Below are positions 19,672 through 29,730 of a stretch of 64,000 bases of DNA, in pieces. The DNA is from Leishmania infantum JPCM5 (Eukaryota > Euglenozoa > Kinetoplastea > Trypanosomatida > Trypanosomatidae). Within the stretch, counting starts at the first letter, position 1. Each line of letters starts with the position of its first letter. The notes beneath the pieces were generated by a model. That model did not search any database, was not told the DNA's origin, and worked only from the letters and a program-made list of their open reading frames with translations. The DNA lies in assembly GCF_000002875.2 (NCBI RefSeq), contig NC_009408.2:410501-474500 (forward strand), in the 5' to 3' direction. The position numbers were made by a program, and so were the translations under genes.

Positions 19672-19874
19672 CTACTGGGGGTGCTGTACGGAACAACCTC
19701 TTGGGTGTGAGTGGCCGGTACGTCATCTACACGACCCTTCGTCCTCCACTTCGCGTCACGGCCTTTGTGGATGGCATGACGCTGCTGCTCTCGATGTTGT
19801 TCGTGTTTCTTGATGGCACTAGCCATCTTCTCTTGTCTCTTCTCCCTCCCCACCCCACCCCTGCACACGCCACG

Positions 19875-20418
19875 CCATCCCTGACTACAGAGGACACACA
19901 CACGCGCACACCTCCCAGTGCGTGGTATCGCAGGGTCCAGCACCACCACCACCACCACTCTGAGGGAGAAAGCCGAGAAGCAGCCGCACTTCTATCCGTG
20001 TCAATGTCCAACCACTTCTGGTGGTGACAGGGTCAGGCACTCACAGCGTGGGGAGAGGGGGTAGGTAGGGGAGGTCAGAGCGATGTATCTTGACTGATGC
20101 CGTCGTCCAGGTTGTGGACGTCGCTGCGTCGGTTTGACCTGCAACAGTGAGCACGTCTGTGCCATTCATGCAATGGGCAGAGCTTCGGCGTGGCTCTGAC
20201 GTGCCCCTCACACTGCCTGCTGGTGGAGGAGCTGCTGTGAGACGGGCCGGCGAGGGGCAGATCGTGGGTAAGGGTTTGAAGCATAGGTGGTACTCAGGTA
20301 ACCGAGTGGGCGCACTGCTGCACTGGCGTTTCCAGCGCTGCTTCGCACCACACGATGGGGCCTGTGGCAGGGCCGAGGGGTCGAGCGGAGGTTGAGCTCG
20401 TGTTGTGGGGCAGAGAAA
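19875..20418. repeat. Truncated third repeat unit (SIDER only)
   Basis: Repeats the first ~540 bases of the unit, covering the SIDER-like element and little more. Similarity stops around 20418, shortly after the element's 3' end. Each gene copy is therefore flanked on both sides by a direct SIDER repeat. Confidence 0.93.
19904..20392 (+). mobile_element. SIDER-like retroposon, copy A3
   Basis: Third copy, 2362 bp after A2, closing the tandem array. Sequence downstream of it is unique. Confidence 0.75.
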
Positions 20419-21300
20419 CGGATGTGTGAAGTAACAGCTCGAAAAGCGAAGGCAGCCGCCCCTGTCGCTCAGTCCTCGCCCCCTCCTCTGCTTCCGTCAT
20501 TCCTAGCTTTTCTCTCTCGCGTCAAGTGGTATGTGTGGCGCACACGTGGTAGAGAGCGTGCACTCACCCGTCACTCCCTTCGTTTTTATGTTGTGGGCGC
20601 TCTGCGTGTGGCACGCTGATCCCTCTCGCTGTAATTTTCTGACGTACTCCGTGGCCCCGCCGCCCTCCTTAATTCAGTGCGCGCCCCTCTCCCGTTGCAT
20701 TCGTTTGCGCCACGCGCATGCCCCCCCTCATACACACACACACACACATCACCTTCCCATGCCCACAGCGTGTGCGCAGGGGGAGGGGGCCTTTGTCGCC
20801 GGTTTGACGCGTGTGCGCCAGCGTATGTGGTGCAAGAAAGGCGGGCGTGGTGGACTCAGCACACATGCCTTGAAGGACACACGCACAGAAACACAGTGGA
20901 TCGCCGGAGGAGAGGAGTAGGCCGGTGTCGCAACGCGGGAGCACCGATGTGCCACCGCGTCTCTCACTTCGCTGCCCTCTCTTGACATTCACGCATGTGT
21001 CTGGTGCAGGAACGCCGTCGTTCTCGCCATTGTGACGGAAACGCGTTGCACTTCGCTCGCCTTCCTGCCCTCCTGCGCGTAGCCCTCGCCTCTCCCTCCG
21101 CCCACATGCAGGGTCTCAGCCAGGGCATGCACCCACAACTTCTCTCTTGCGATCTGTTTCTCTGGCAACTTTTGCTCCTCTGCACTGCATGTGCGCTACG
21201 CGGATGGTTTGCGGATGCACACACGTATAAAGGAACATCGATAATCGCCCCCAGTCGTTGCTGCTCCCCACCCACCCTCTCAACCGTGTTGCTGAGTTAC
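20419..21300. other. Spacer after the tandem array
   Basis: Unique sequence between the third SIDER and the p34-like gene. It contains a short CA run near 20735 and C/T-rich segments; the tract just before 21295 with an AG is a candidate splice acceptor. The open frame running back to an ATG at 20995 is compositionally weaker than the body of the gene. Confidence 0.6.
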
Positions 21301-24300
21301 ATGGCACATGTATACCTCCTCGATGTGAGTTACCTCGCACCCTTTGAGGCGTGCTTGCCGCGGGGTTTGTCTGAGCCGCCGCTCTCGTGGCGGTGTGCGG
21401 CGGAGCTGGCTCAATGGACGTCCGTAGCGGCGGTTGGGAACGCTTGGGTAGCGGCGTGTGCAGAGGCAACAGCGGCCACGACGGTGACAGGAGTGTCGGC
21501 GCACGAAACGCCTGTTAACTCTGGCGTCGCATCGTGTAAGCCAGGCAGGGAAGGCTACATGCGACTCAGCGATGACGATGACGGTGATCAGGCTGAGGCT
21601 GCCGCACCGTCCACCGTCATCCCAATGGAAGTCGTCGCGCCAAGCCGCCACATGTACGTCATCCACACCTTCCCCTCCGCAGTTCTTATCCAAAACAAGT
21701 ACTTCAGCACAACGCTGACCCTCGTGACGGGGGCGCCGCTGCGGCCTCTCTCGTGCAACGGGCATGATCGCGCCTCTCCGTCGGATCAGCGCGACATCAC
21801 GGCTGATCTCCTGCGCAAGTGTGCTAGTGGCCAGAGTGGCAGCGGCGCACCCGTCTCTCATGTCGACGATGGCGCTAGCTACGGTGGAGTTCTACTTGCG
21901 CACATTACGCAAGATCCAGCGGGCGTTCCGTGGCACGCCTTTCCACTAAGCGGGTGTCTCTTCCATGTCATCATGGTTTTTCACAACAGCGAAACAGACG
22001 TGGACATGAGCGAAGTAGCAGCAGCGGCGCCAGAGTCCCTGGCCGCCATGAAGGCCCGACGGAGCAGACAGGACGCCGACGTGTTCTGCCGTCCTCTCAA
22101 AGATGCCACCATGCGCACGGCTGACACTCTTGACGATGCGCCGACGTCGCTGCTGCAGCTGAAGGAGCGCTGGAAGTGCTTCGCAGCGGAGAATGGATAC
22201 GAGTGCATCTTTCATGCCACGGGATGTCCTCAACGTGCGGCGACACATACGGCGGCCTCCATGAAGAGCGGCGGGCGTGCACTTGGCGGCTCAGCGAAAG
22301 ACGTTCAGCTGGAGTGCGTTAGCGCCGATTCTGGCCGTCGCGGCTTGCTTGAAGCCCCACTTGCTGGGTCGAGTCGGCTCTACCAGATCCTGTGCAATAC
22401 GCTGTGGCCAGCTGGCGTCCGTCGTGCAGCTGCCGTGGCGTCAGGTGCACGGAGCGACGGCCACGGTGAGCAGGAGAACAACGCCGTCACGCAGGCACCA
22501 AAGCCACTGAAGCCGCACTCTGGGAACGCGTTTGTCGTGGTGGGCAACGACGAAGATGCGATGTGGCGTCTCTTCCAGCAGCAAGATTACGGGTGCGCGC
22601 ATGTGCTGCAGCGTCGTTTTCGCTTCTTCACCTCCGTCGTCAGCTTGCCTGCTGACCCTGCCGCCCCGACTGAGGGACCGCGAATGGCCGAGGGTAAGCT
22701 CGGCGCCGCTGCGGCACGACGCACCCGCGTCGCTCTTGTGAACCAGTACTACGCGGCAGTAGTGCAGCCGCGGCTGGTGCAGACCGCCTTCTTTGACGCC
22801 CGCATGCAGGAGCTGCTGGACCGATACTGGGAGCAGCACATGATAGCTGAGGGCGGTAGTGATGGCCTCTGCCCCGATGCGCCGGCGGTGGTTTTGTGGC
22901 CGCCAAGCTCTTCGGCGTCATGCGCTGCCCGTTCTGAGAACGAGACTCGGGGCGCGGCAGCCATCCCTGTCGACGCCGACGGCGAAGACGTGCGGGCTTC
23001 GTATCCGCCGCTGGAGGTCGTTCTCGACTCTCTTGAACGTCGTGGCTGCTGCGATGTCGTGGTCGTGGTGAGCAAGCGCAGAGGCGGCGCCGTTCCCAGC
23101 GGGCTCACAGAGTACGAGGCACTGCTGTGTAGGGAGCGGAACGTCGAGGTGGTGCAGCCGGAGCCAGCGCGCTTCAAGGCAGCATCGGTTGGCGCGATGG
23201 AGACGAGCGTCGCCGATCTGCCAATGCCTGTAATTCGAGACGAGGACGACACACAGGCCACACGCGGGGCGGACCGGCTGCACGAGCTGCTGCACTGTGT
23301 GCAGTGGGGGCAGACGCACCTCGTCAAGCGCGCAGCTTCCCTGGGAACGTGCCTCGCGGACCGCGGCAGTAACTCATGTCTTTTACTGGCCTGCGGGCAG
23401 ACTCCGTTCGAGGAAGAGGCGTGGGTGCGCGACGTACTCGCAGCCTTAAACGCGGCACCGTCTAGTACACGCAGCAAGAGCGCAACTGCATCTGCCGAAG
23501 ATTACCTGCGTCTCGCTGCCCCTACCATTGCAGCGGCTCTTGGGGCTGAACACGGTGACGACAGTGCGGACCTCGGAGAACACCCAACCAGGGCAGCTGT
23601 TGGGGTCGACGTCTCCACACCATACTTCAATGCGCGTGTTGAGGTGCAGGTAGAGGGTGGTCTACACTCATACTACGCGGCGCCACCGACGCAACGCTCG
23701 GGTACGCGGGCAATGCCGCCCGGGTGGGAAAACGCACACGATGCCTATGTGGTCGTTACAACCCTGTGCGCTCTCCAAGAAGCGGTGCGCGCGATCGCCG
23801 GGCCCGCTCGGCATGCGGCGGTCGACAATCCCAGCAGCCGCGAGGCTGTCAGTGGATCGCACAGCACCCTGGGCACGGTTATCAGCACCCTTGCTCGGCG
23901 GCAGAGAGAGATATGGATGGCGGAGCAGATCAACGCCTGCGTGGCGCACCAGACTAGCCAGAAGGCGTCCAACGCGGCCGCTGACTCACCGCTTGTCCTG
24001 CTGTACATCGCGGACGTACCGGCAGCGGATGCGATGCGTGCGGAGCTGGTGGAGCAGCTGGTCTGTGCGCTGGCACGCCCCACCGCAGCGCCTGCTGCAG
24101 CTTCGCTGGGCGAGAACGGCAGCGACAGCGCCGAAGATGCCGATGGCTACGTGCCCATCGAGTTGGTGTTTGCGAGTGAGCCTGTGGGCGTGACAGCTGT
24201 CGCCGCTACGACAGGCCACTACGACGGTTTCGTTCTGGACGGCACCGCGCGTGTGCGCGAAGCGTTTGAGCAGCATCTGTGGCCGCATCGGCAGTCCCTG

Positions 24301-24834
24301 TCACACCAACACCACCGTGTCAGCAACATCCGTCCCACCACCCATGCTAGAGAGGAAGCTGCAAGTCCGCGGGGCTCCGTCGAGGCTGCCGGCGCGACCA
24401 CTGCTGACTTTTTTGCCAACGAAGTAACTTGTGCGACGCCTCCTCCGGTGGAAGCAGCAGCAGTGCCTGCCACCACAAGAGCGAGCGCTGCAGTACCCAG
24501 AGAAACGGTGACGGTTGATGCCTCATGGGTGGCACCGGTCATCGGCTGTGCGCTACCGAACGGCTACCTTGTCGACCCCGAGACACTGCGGAGCGTACCG
24601 GTGAGGGTTGTGCGAGACGCCCCATGGAATACAGCGAAGATCGCAGACGTCGAAGGCAGACAGGGTCATGGTGAGGCATCAGCTCAGCATCACGAGCCTC
24701 TGCCACAAGCCCACAATGATGAGGAGCTCATGCAGTGGATGGAGAAGATGAAGCGCTACGGTCACCGCCTCGGCGAGGCACTGCGCAAAGAGCAGGCGGA
24801 AGTGCTTGCCCTTGCGCTTGAGAAGATGCTGTAG
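21301..24834 (+). CDS. Large adaptin-binding p34 (AAGAB/Irc6)-like protein with three repeated modules
   Basis: Predicted 1177 residues (ATG at 21301; an in-frame ATG at 20995 would add 102). I read three degenerate copies of the p34 pseudo-GTPase plan. Module 1: NKYFST at 132, WKCFAAENGYECIF at 291, RLYQILCNTLW near 360. Module 2: NAFVVVGNDEDAMWRLFQ at 409, NQYY at 481, DVVVVVSKR at 585, ADRLHELLHCV near 657. Module 3: NSCLLLACGQTPFEEEAW at 691, TPYFNARVEVQV at 773, PLVLLYIADV near 897, RVREAFEQHLW near 980. The C-terminus (ELMQWMEKMKRYGHRL...ALALEKML, about 1139-1177) resembles the p34 C-terminal helix. Human p34 has one module and chaperones assembly of the AP-1 and AP-2 adaptor complexes. 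The match is by pattern, not by alignment score, so the family call is moderate and the triplication is inference. Confidence 0.6.
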   Translation: MAHVYLLDVSYLAPFEACLPRGLSEPPLSWRCAAELAQWTSVAAVGNAWVAACAEATAATTVTGVSAHETPVNSGVASCKPGREGYMRLSDDDDGDQAEAAAPSTVIPMEVVAPSRHMYVIHTFPSAVLIQNKYFSTTLTLVTGAPLRPLSCNGHDRASPSDQRDITADLLRKCASGQSGSGAPVSHVDDGASYGGVLLAHITQDPAGVPWHAFPLSGCLFHVIMVFHNSETDVDMSEVAAAAPESLAAMKARRSRQDADVFCRPLKDATMRTADTLDDAPTSLLQLKERWKCFAAENGYECIFHATGCPQRAATHTAASMKSGGRALGGSAKDVQLECVSADSGRRGLLEAPLAGSSRLYQILCNTLWPAGVRRAAAVASGARSDGHGEQENNAVTQAPKPLKPHSGNAFVVVGNDEDAMWRLFQQQDYGCAHVLQRRFRFFTSVVSLPADPAAPTEGPRMAEGKLGAAAARRTRVALVNQYYAAVVQPRLVQTAFFDARMQELLDRYWEQHMIAEGGSDGLCPDAPAVVLWPPSSSASCAARSENETRGAAAIPVDADGEDVRASYPPLEVVLDSLERRGCCDVVVVVSKRRGGAVPSGLTEYEALLCRERNVEVVQPEPARFKAASVGAMETSVADLPMPVIRDEDDTQATRGADRLHELLHCVQWGQTHLVKRAASLGTCLADRGSNSCLLLACGQTPFEEEAWVRDVLAALNAAPSSTRSKSATASAEDYLRLAAPTIAAALGAEHGDDSADLGEHPTRAAVGVDVSTPYFNARVEVQVEGGLHSYYAAPPTQRSGTRAMPPGWENAHDAYVVVTTLCALQEAVRAIAGPARHAAVDNPSSREAVSGSHSTLGTVISTLARRQREIWMAEQINACVAHQTSQKASNAAADSPLVLLYIADVPAADAMRAELVEQLVCALARPTAAPAAASLGENGSDSAEDADGYVPIELVFASEPVGVTAVAATTGHYDGFVLDGTARVREAFEQHLWPHRQSLSHQHHRVSNIRPTTHAREEAASPRGSVEAAGATTADFFANEVTCATPPPVEAAAVPATTRASAAVPRETVTVDASWVAPVIGCALPNGYLVDPETLRSVPVRVVRDAPWNTAKIADVEGRQGHGEASAQHHEPLPQAHNDEELMQWMEKMKRYGHRLGEALRKEQAEVLALALEKML

Positions 24835-25402
24835 CGCACGCGTTGATACACCGCGCCTTTTCCTCTTACTAGCGCGCGGAGGCGCGCGCACACACACAAG
24901 CACATATGCATATACATATGCATACAAGGGCTTACGGCGGCACATGAGGCATCCCTTACCCCTAGCCAGCTCCCCTCTCCCTCCCTCTCTCGTCTCGTGG
25001 ATGGCCTCTTTGAGCAACGACGAGAGCGCAGAAGAGACCGGCATGCACGCGAGAAAAGCGCTTCTCGCTTCCTCCACCCCCGCCCCCACCCACCCTCCTC
25101 CCTCGCCCTCATCGCTTGGCCATGGCCGGAACACATCTGGATGCCTCCCTCCCTCCCTCCCCTTCCAAAGGCCTCGTGCTGCTCTTTCCTTCGAAAAAGG
25201 AGGAAGAAGAAATCGTCCAACGATCTGGCAGGCACGCTGGTATGCACAGAGACCCGCTCTTGTGTGTGCGTGACTCTGTGTGTGCGGCGGCGGCTGTGGT
25301 TATTGATATCCCACCCAAGACAAGCTTCGAAGCATTCACGCACCCCACACGTGCGTGCACGACCAGTCAGAGGAGGCCGAAGGCGCCCGAAGCACTGCTG
25401 AG
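24835..25402. other. Intergenic spacer
   Basis: Holds a CA run near 24890, an ATATGCATATACATATGC motif near 24903 and C/T-rich blocks at about 24955-25000 and 25140-25170 (the latter ending in AAAG) that suit trans-splicing of the next gene. No RNA gene was recognised. Confidence 0.65.
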
Positions 25403-26149
25403 ATGAAGGACAGGCAAAGTTCGAATGGGAGTGCCTCGTTGCAGGGGCGTCGCAACGGCAGCGCAAACAGCAACGACGATTCCGACCACCGCGGCGCGCG
25501 CCCCTTCTCTCCTCAAGGGCGGGGCGGCGGCGCCTCGTCTCGCTCGTGGTCACGCAAGCGCGAGGCCACGCGCCCCCGTGTCTCTGTCGAGGATCGGATG
25601 GCACAGCCCATCAAGCACGTCGTCCCGCTTGACCTCTCGTTCGGCAACTTCGAGTTCCAAGAAATGAAGAGCCTCGGTAAGCGCGGTGGTGGTGTGCGTG
25701 AGCTATCGTCGCTGCTGCGTCAGGCGCGTCGCAAGGCCGCTACGCATGTGGACATGCTTCACACACGACAAGGCGCCGAGATGCGCAGCGAGGATCTGCT
25801 CTCCGCAGCGATGCAGCGGTCCGCCGGCATGAAGGTGAAGGACGACCCGCACCGCATCGCCAAGGCTCTCGCGAAGCGCCGCAGCAAGAAGCGGCAGTCG
25901 GCGAAGCGCTGGGCAAGGCGCATCCAGCACCTGGAGGACTCGGTCGAGAATGTGGTGAAGGACCGGTCCATTCAGAAGCAAACAATGAAGGCGCGCAAGG
26001 AAGCCAAGGTCCGTGCGAAGATGAAGAAGCGCGAGGCTACCGGTGGTGGCGGTGGTGGCAGCGGCAAGAAGACGGGGGCAAAAAAGCAGAAGAACTTCGG
26101 CGGGAAGCAGCAGCGCAAGGGTGGCAGTGGCGGCCGAACGACGCGCTGA
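25403..26149 (+). CDS. SURF6/Rrp14-family nucleolar protein
   Basis: Predicted 248 residues, strongly basic. The C-terminal half matches the SURF6 family pattern: GMKVKDDPHRIAKALAKRR followed by KKRQSAKRWARRI and a Lys/Arg-rich helix ending KVRAKMKKRE. Upstream, SFGNFEFQ and a short helical LLRQARRKA segment fit the family's preceding block. SURF6 and yeast Rrp14 act in the nucleolus in early ribosomal-subunit assembly and rRNA processing. The N-terminus is disordered and Arg/Gly/Ser-rich, and the extreme C-terminus is a Gly/Lys/Arg tail suited to nucleolar retention. The start is the ATG at 25403; the open frame extends 16 codons further without an ATG. Confidence 0.85.
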   Translation: MKDRQSSNGSASLQGRRNGSANSNDDSDHRGARPFSPQGRGGGASSRSWSRKREATRPRVSVEDRMAQPIKHVVPLDLSFGNFEFQEMKSLGKRGGGVRELSSLLRQARRKAATHVDMLHTRQGAEMRSEDLLSAAMQRSAGMKVKDDPHRIAKALAKRRSKKRQSAKRWARRIQHLEDSVENVVKDRSIQKQTMKARKEAKVRAKMKKREATGGGGGGSGKKTGAKKQKNFGGKQQRKGGSGGRTTR

Positions 26150-26215
26150 CCGAGTTTCGACTCTCGATGGAAGAAGAGCGAAAAAAAAGGCAGAAGACGT
26201 CTGCGGGGGTGTGCA

Positions 26216-26247
<32 letters not shown>

Positions 26248-27029
26248 CTTCGCGCGCTTTTTCCTTTGACCCGCTACGTGGGCACTGCACGTCCACGCCA
26301 GCGTCTTCTGTCTTTCCGTAACACACTCGATTAACCGGAACCCCCCCCCGCCTGATCTCGTGTACTCTCGGTGGCGTTTCCCAGCGGATGAAGAAGCCGA
26401 GACGCAGTGGCCTATGTGCTCCTCTGTCGTCCCTTGTATCCCAGTGAGGATGAAGGAGGGGAGGGCGACGCGTGATGTGGCGGTTCTTTAGTTTTGGGTG
26501 GCGGTGGAGGGGGAGTGCGGTCGTGTTGCTCGTATCCGCAGCTTTTCACTCCACAGACACACACACACGCACGCCACGCCCTCCGCTGCTCCTCTTCGCG
26601 TCATCCCTTACATACGGAATGAGCGAAGCGCGTGACCTCCTCTTCCCTTCGTCTCCCATCGGCCCTCGCGCGCCTCCGCATGAAAAGACGGCATGAGTGA
26701 CAGCATCGCTAACGCACCGATAATACGAGAAGCGGCTGTTGGTGCTGCTTCCGCTTCTTCTCCATCAGTTCTCCCTCTCCCTCGCTCTCTCCTCTACCGA
26801 CTGCTGGCCGCATTGCACGGATGTGCGCAACGCCCGCGCACGCGCGGGCCCGACCTCTTGCGCTCGGCACTTCATAGAAAACCTCCCGTTCAAAACACCC
26901 TCGGTGAGCACATCAACAGCCTCCCACGGTCTCTCTCCGTTCGCTCTATACCAATACACGCACACGCGTACGCGCAAACCATCTTGCTGCGTCCACCAGC
27001 GCCGCTACCTCCTCCCGCACGCACGCATC
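26150..27029. other. Intergenic spacer
   Basis: Contains a TG run at about 26226-26247, a poly-C run near 26341 and a strong C/T tract at about 26748-26795 probably used to process the next mRNA. Open frames are low-complexity. Nothing else was recognised. Confidence 0.65.
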
Positions 27030-27971
27030 ATGTTCCAGCGGATGCACAGCCGCGTCGGCGCCACGGCGCTAGCGTCGGCCTTGCGCATGCAGCAGAACCG
27101 GCTGAGTAGTTGCCCTGCCCCAAGCCTTTCCGCGGCATCGGCGTGTCGCAACCTGCCGTGCGGGGCGTCCACCGCACCGGCAGCAACGGCCGCCTCCTTC
27201 GCCCTCCAGAGCGTGCTCCGCGGCTACACCACGGCGACCCGCGCACAGCAGATGCGCGTGCAAGGCCGCGACAGCATCCAAAGCCAGAATACCCCTATGA
27301 ACTGGTCAGGCAGCAGCGGTGGCAGCCAGGCAGACAGCCTCACGCCGTTTGTGCGTCAGCACCTCGCCCGCGTGTACACTCTCCTCGGCTGTGCATGTCT
27401 GACGGCCGGGCTCGGAAGCTTCCTGATGGTGGCCACGCCGATGGGACGTGCCATCCCGTACTGGCTCCCGATGGTCGGCGGCTTCGTGCCGCTGCTTTGG
27501 CTGTCCTTTGCCCCGCCGGCGAACCCGTCGCTGAAGTTGTGCCTCTTCTTTTCCTTTGCGCTCTTGGAGGGCATGGCGATTGCCCCGCTCGTGCTCATGA
27601 CGAGCATGAAGGGTGTGCTCACCACGTCGATTCTGCTGACCGCTGCCGTCTTTGGCGGCTTCAGCGCGGCGGCGTACCTGGCACCGCGTGCCTCCATGGT
27701 AGCGTGGCAGGGCCCGCTATTTGGCGCACTGATCGGCATGGTCGCAATATCCCTGCTGAACGTTTTTTACCCCACCGCCTTTGCGCACTCGCTTATTCTC
27801 TATGGCGGTCTTGCCATCTTTTCAGTCATGGTGGCAGTGGACACACAGGCCATGATTGAGCGTGCTCGTTGCGGGGCCGGCGACCACGTGCAGGACGCAC
27901 TGCAGATGTTCTTGAACGTGATCAACATCTTTGTGCGCATTGCGCAGATCATGGGCAACATGGACCGGTAA
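27030..27971 (+). CDS. BAX inhibitor-1 / TMBIM-family membrane protein, probably mitochondrial
   Basis: Predicted 313 residues. About seven hydrophobic segments run from residue 115 (VYTLLGCACLTAGLGSFLMV) to the C-terminus. The last part (DTQAMIERARCGAGDHVQDA from Asp271, then LQMFLNVINIFVRI) is the typical BI-1 ending: an Asp-Thr-Gln, an acidic turn and a final amphipathic helix. The family forms calcium-permeable, pH-sensitive channels and modulates cell death. The ~110-residue N-terminal extension (MFQRMHSRVGATALASALRM...) is Arg/Ser/Ala-rich with no acidic residue in the first 50, like a mitochondrial presequence. That layout resembles GHITM/TMBIM5 rather than endoplasmic-reticulum BI-1. 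The start is the ATG at 27030; the upstream frame is leader-like. Confidence 0.88.
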   Translation: MFQRMHSRVGATALASALRMQQNRLSSCPAPSLSAASACRNLPCGASTAPAATAASFALQSVLRGYTTATRAQQMRVQGRDSIQSQNTPMNWSGSSGGSQADSLTPFVRQHLARVYTLLGCACLTAGLGSFLMVATPMGRAIPYWLPMVGGFVPLLWLSFAPPANPSLKLCLFFSFALLEGMAIAPLVLMTSMKGVLTTSILLTAAVFGGFSAAAYLAPRASMVAWQGPLFGALIGMVAISLLNVFYPTAFAHSLILYGGLAIFSVMVAVDTQAMIERARCGAGDHVQDALQMFLNVINIFVRIAQIMGNMDR

Positions 27972-29730
27972 GCGCCCGTGTGTGTACGTACACGTGAAAG
28001 AACAACACGCGTCAATGCGGAAAGATAACGTGCATGCGCGGCGCAAGAGCAAGGAGCAGCAGAAGCTGAGGAAGGCGCTGTAGCAGCCAAGTGCGCCCAT
28101 ACACACACCCACGACCGACAACATACCGTGAATACCATGCCACTCCGACTTGTCTGTGCGCTTGATATCGGTGACTGAACTGTGGGTACGAGGCGGACGT
28201 GTAGGGATGATGTGTATTCTGCGCCGGGGCGCCCACAGCTGGTGCTGACTCCGAAAGGGATTCAGGGAGGCAAGACATGTCTATCGTACAACGCGAGCTA
28301 GTTGCTTAAGGATCTAATTCTTTTTCTTTCCTGGGTTGGCCATTGAACTGAACACTGAATGCACCCTCCCCCTCCCCTCCCATTGCCCCTCCCTTCGCAG
28401 CATTTTCATCTGTCTTTGTCCTGCGTGTCTACCTGCAGTCGCTCCAGTCATCCTCCCCTCCCCGCAGCCCATTTTTTCTTGTGATGCCGGGTGAGTGTTA
28501 GTGAATTCGCGTGCGTGCGCGTGTGTGTATCCACCCTCCCAGAGCTCCTCAACTGTAAGTAGAGGGCGTTCCTTGAGCCTTCCCTGTACCTCCTCTGTCC
28601 TTCGGGAGGGTGCGCACGCACGCGCCCATAAACATACACACACACAGAGATAGAAAGGGGCCACGCGCTTCGCGTTTTGTTTCCTTTCTGTATTGCATCT
28701 CTCCCCCTCCGCTCCCCTCTCGCGCTGCGCGCCAGTGACGCGGGAGAGGCGGTGCACGGGGCATTATCTTCCACATGAAGGAGCTTTATCGAACGCCTCC
28801 CCCCGCCCACGCCACGCAGGTTCGTTCTACTCCGTCATCTTTTTACTTGTCGTAAGTGTGTGCATGTGAACGTGTAGCTGTGCATGTGTGTCTCTCATCG
28901 ATGCCGGATTCGCGCGTTCACCTCCGCCCCTCCCCCTCCTCATACGCGCACGAACGTGCATACACGGCCACCGCGCTGTGTTGTGGTGGTGGTGGCTGTT
29001 TTCTCGTAGCAGCGCAAAGGGGCTGAGGGGGATGGGAGCGGCGGCGGTGCTTTACTTGGATGCCACTAGGGACGCTGACGGTGGTGGCAGAGGCAGTGGT
29101 GATGAACGCCTTCTTGTGGCACTCTTGAACTAGACGAACGCAGAGGAAGGACGAAGCGAAAAGATGTGGGGAACACTACATTTTGGCACTGTAGACAGCG
29201 TGCGGCAGATGTGTGTGTGTGTGTGTGTGCCTGTGAAAGAGGGGAGAAGCAGCGGACCTACAGGCGCGCTGCACAGGAGGGGGTCGGCAAACATGCGTCG
29301 GGAATGTGTGTGTGGGTGTACAGGCCGAACTACTGTGGACAGAAGGCGTCTCTTTGAGCTCAGCAGAGCCTCCACCACCGCCCTCCCCCTCTCCCCTCCC
29401 CTCCCACTGACTGCAGTCATACAGACAGTCGCCGTACTCAGAAAAGAGTGCTATCCAGTATCGCATAAACGTACACAAGCCTACGCACGAAACCCCTCTG
29501 CATCCTTACTCCCACTCTGCGAATGCCCCTTATCCTTTTCTGTGCTTGTGCTACCCGCGCGTTTCCTTCTCACACCCCTCCCCTACACACACACACACAC
29601 AACAGAGACCGTGCCCTTGTAGCGTGCTCTCGGTGTATGTTCCAGAGACACCTTGGCTCAGCCGCCGTACCGTCTCGCCATCGACCTCGAAACGAAACAA
29701 GCACGTGTACGCAGACACACGGGGGTGCTA
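27972..29730. other. Long intergenic spacer
   Basis: About 1.75 kb with no supportable gene. It has C/T-rich tracts (28350-28480, 29500-29585), short CA/TG runs (near 29213-29230 and 29587-29602) and a possible acceptor AG just after 29600. It probably comprises the BI-1 3' UTR and the 5' UTR of the next gene. Confidence 0.6.

Larger units (their letters stand above)
17513..19874. repeat. Tandem repeat unit 2 (2362 bp)
   Basis: Second complete copy, head-to-tail with unit 1. By eye it is nearly base-identical through the SIDER, spacer and gene; the encoded proteins are identical over the whole shared frame. Confidence 0.95.

Noticed and set aside
25412..25424. A TTCGAA motif reminiscent of a tRNA B box
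   Set aside because: It lies inside the SURF6-like coding sequence, and no A box or cloverleaf could be drawn around it. No tRNA was found elsewhere.
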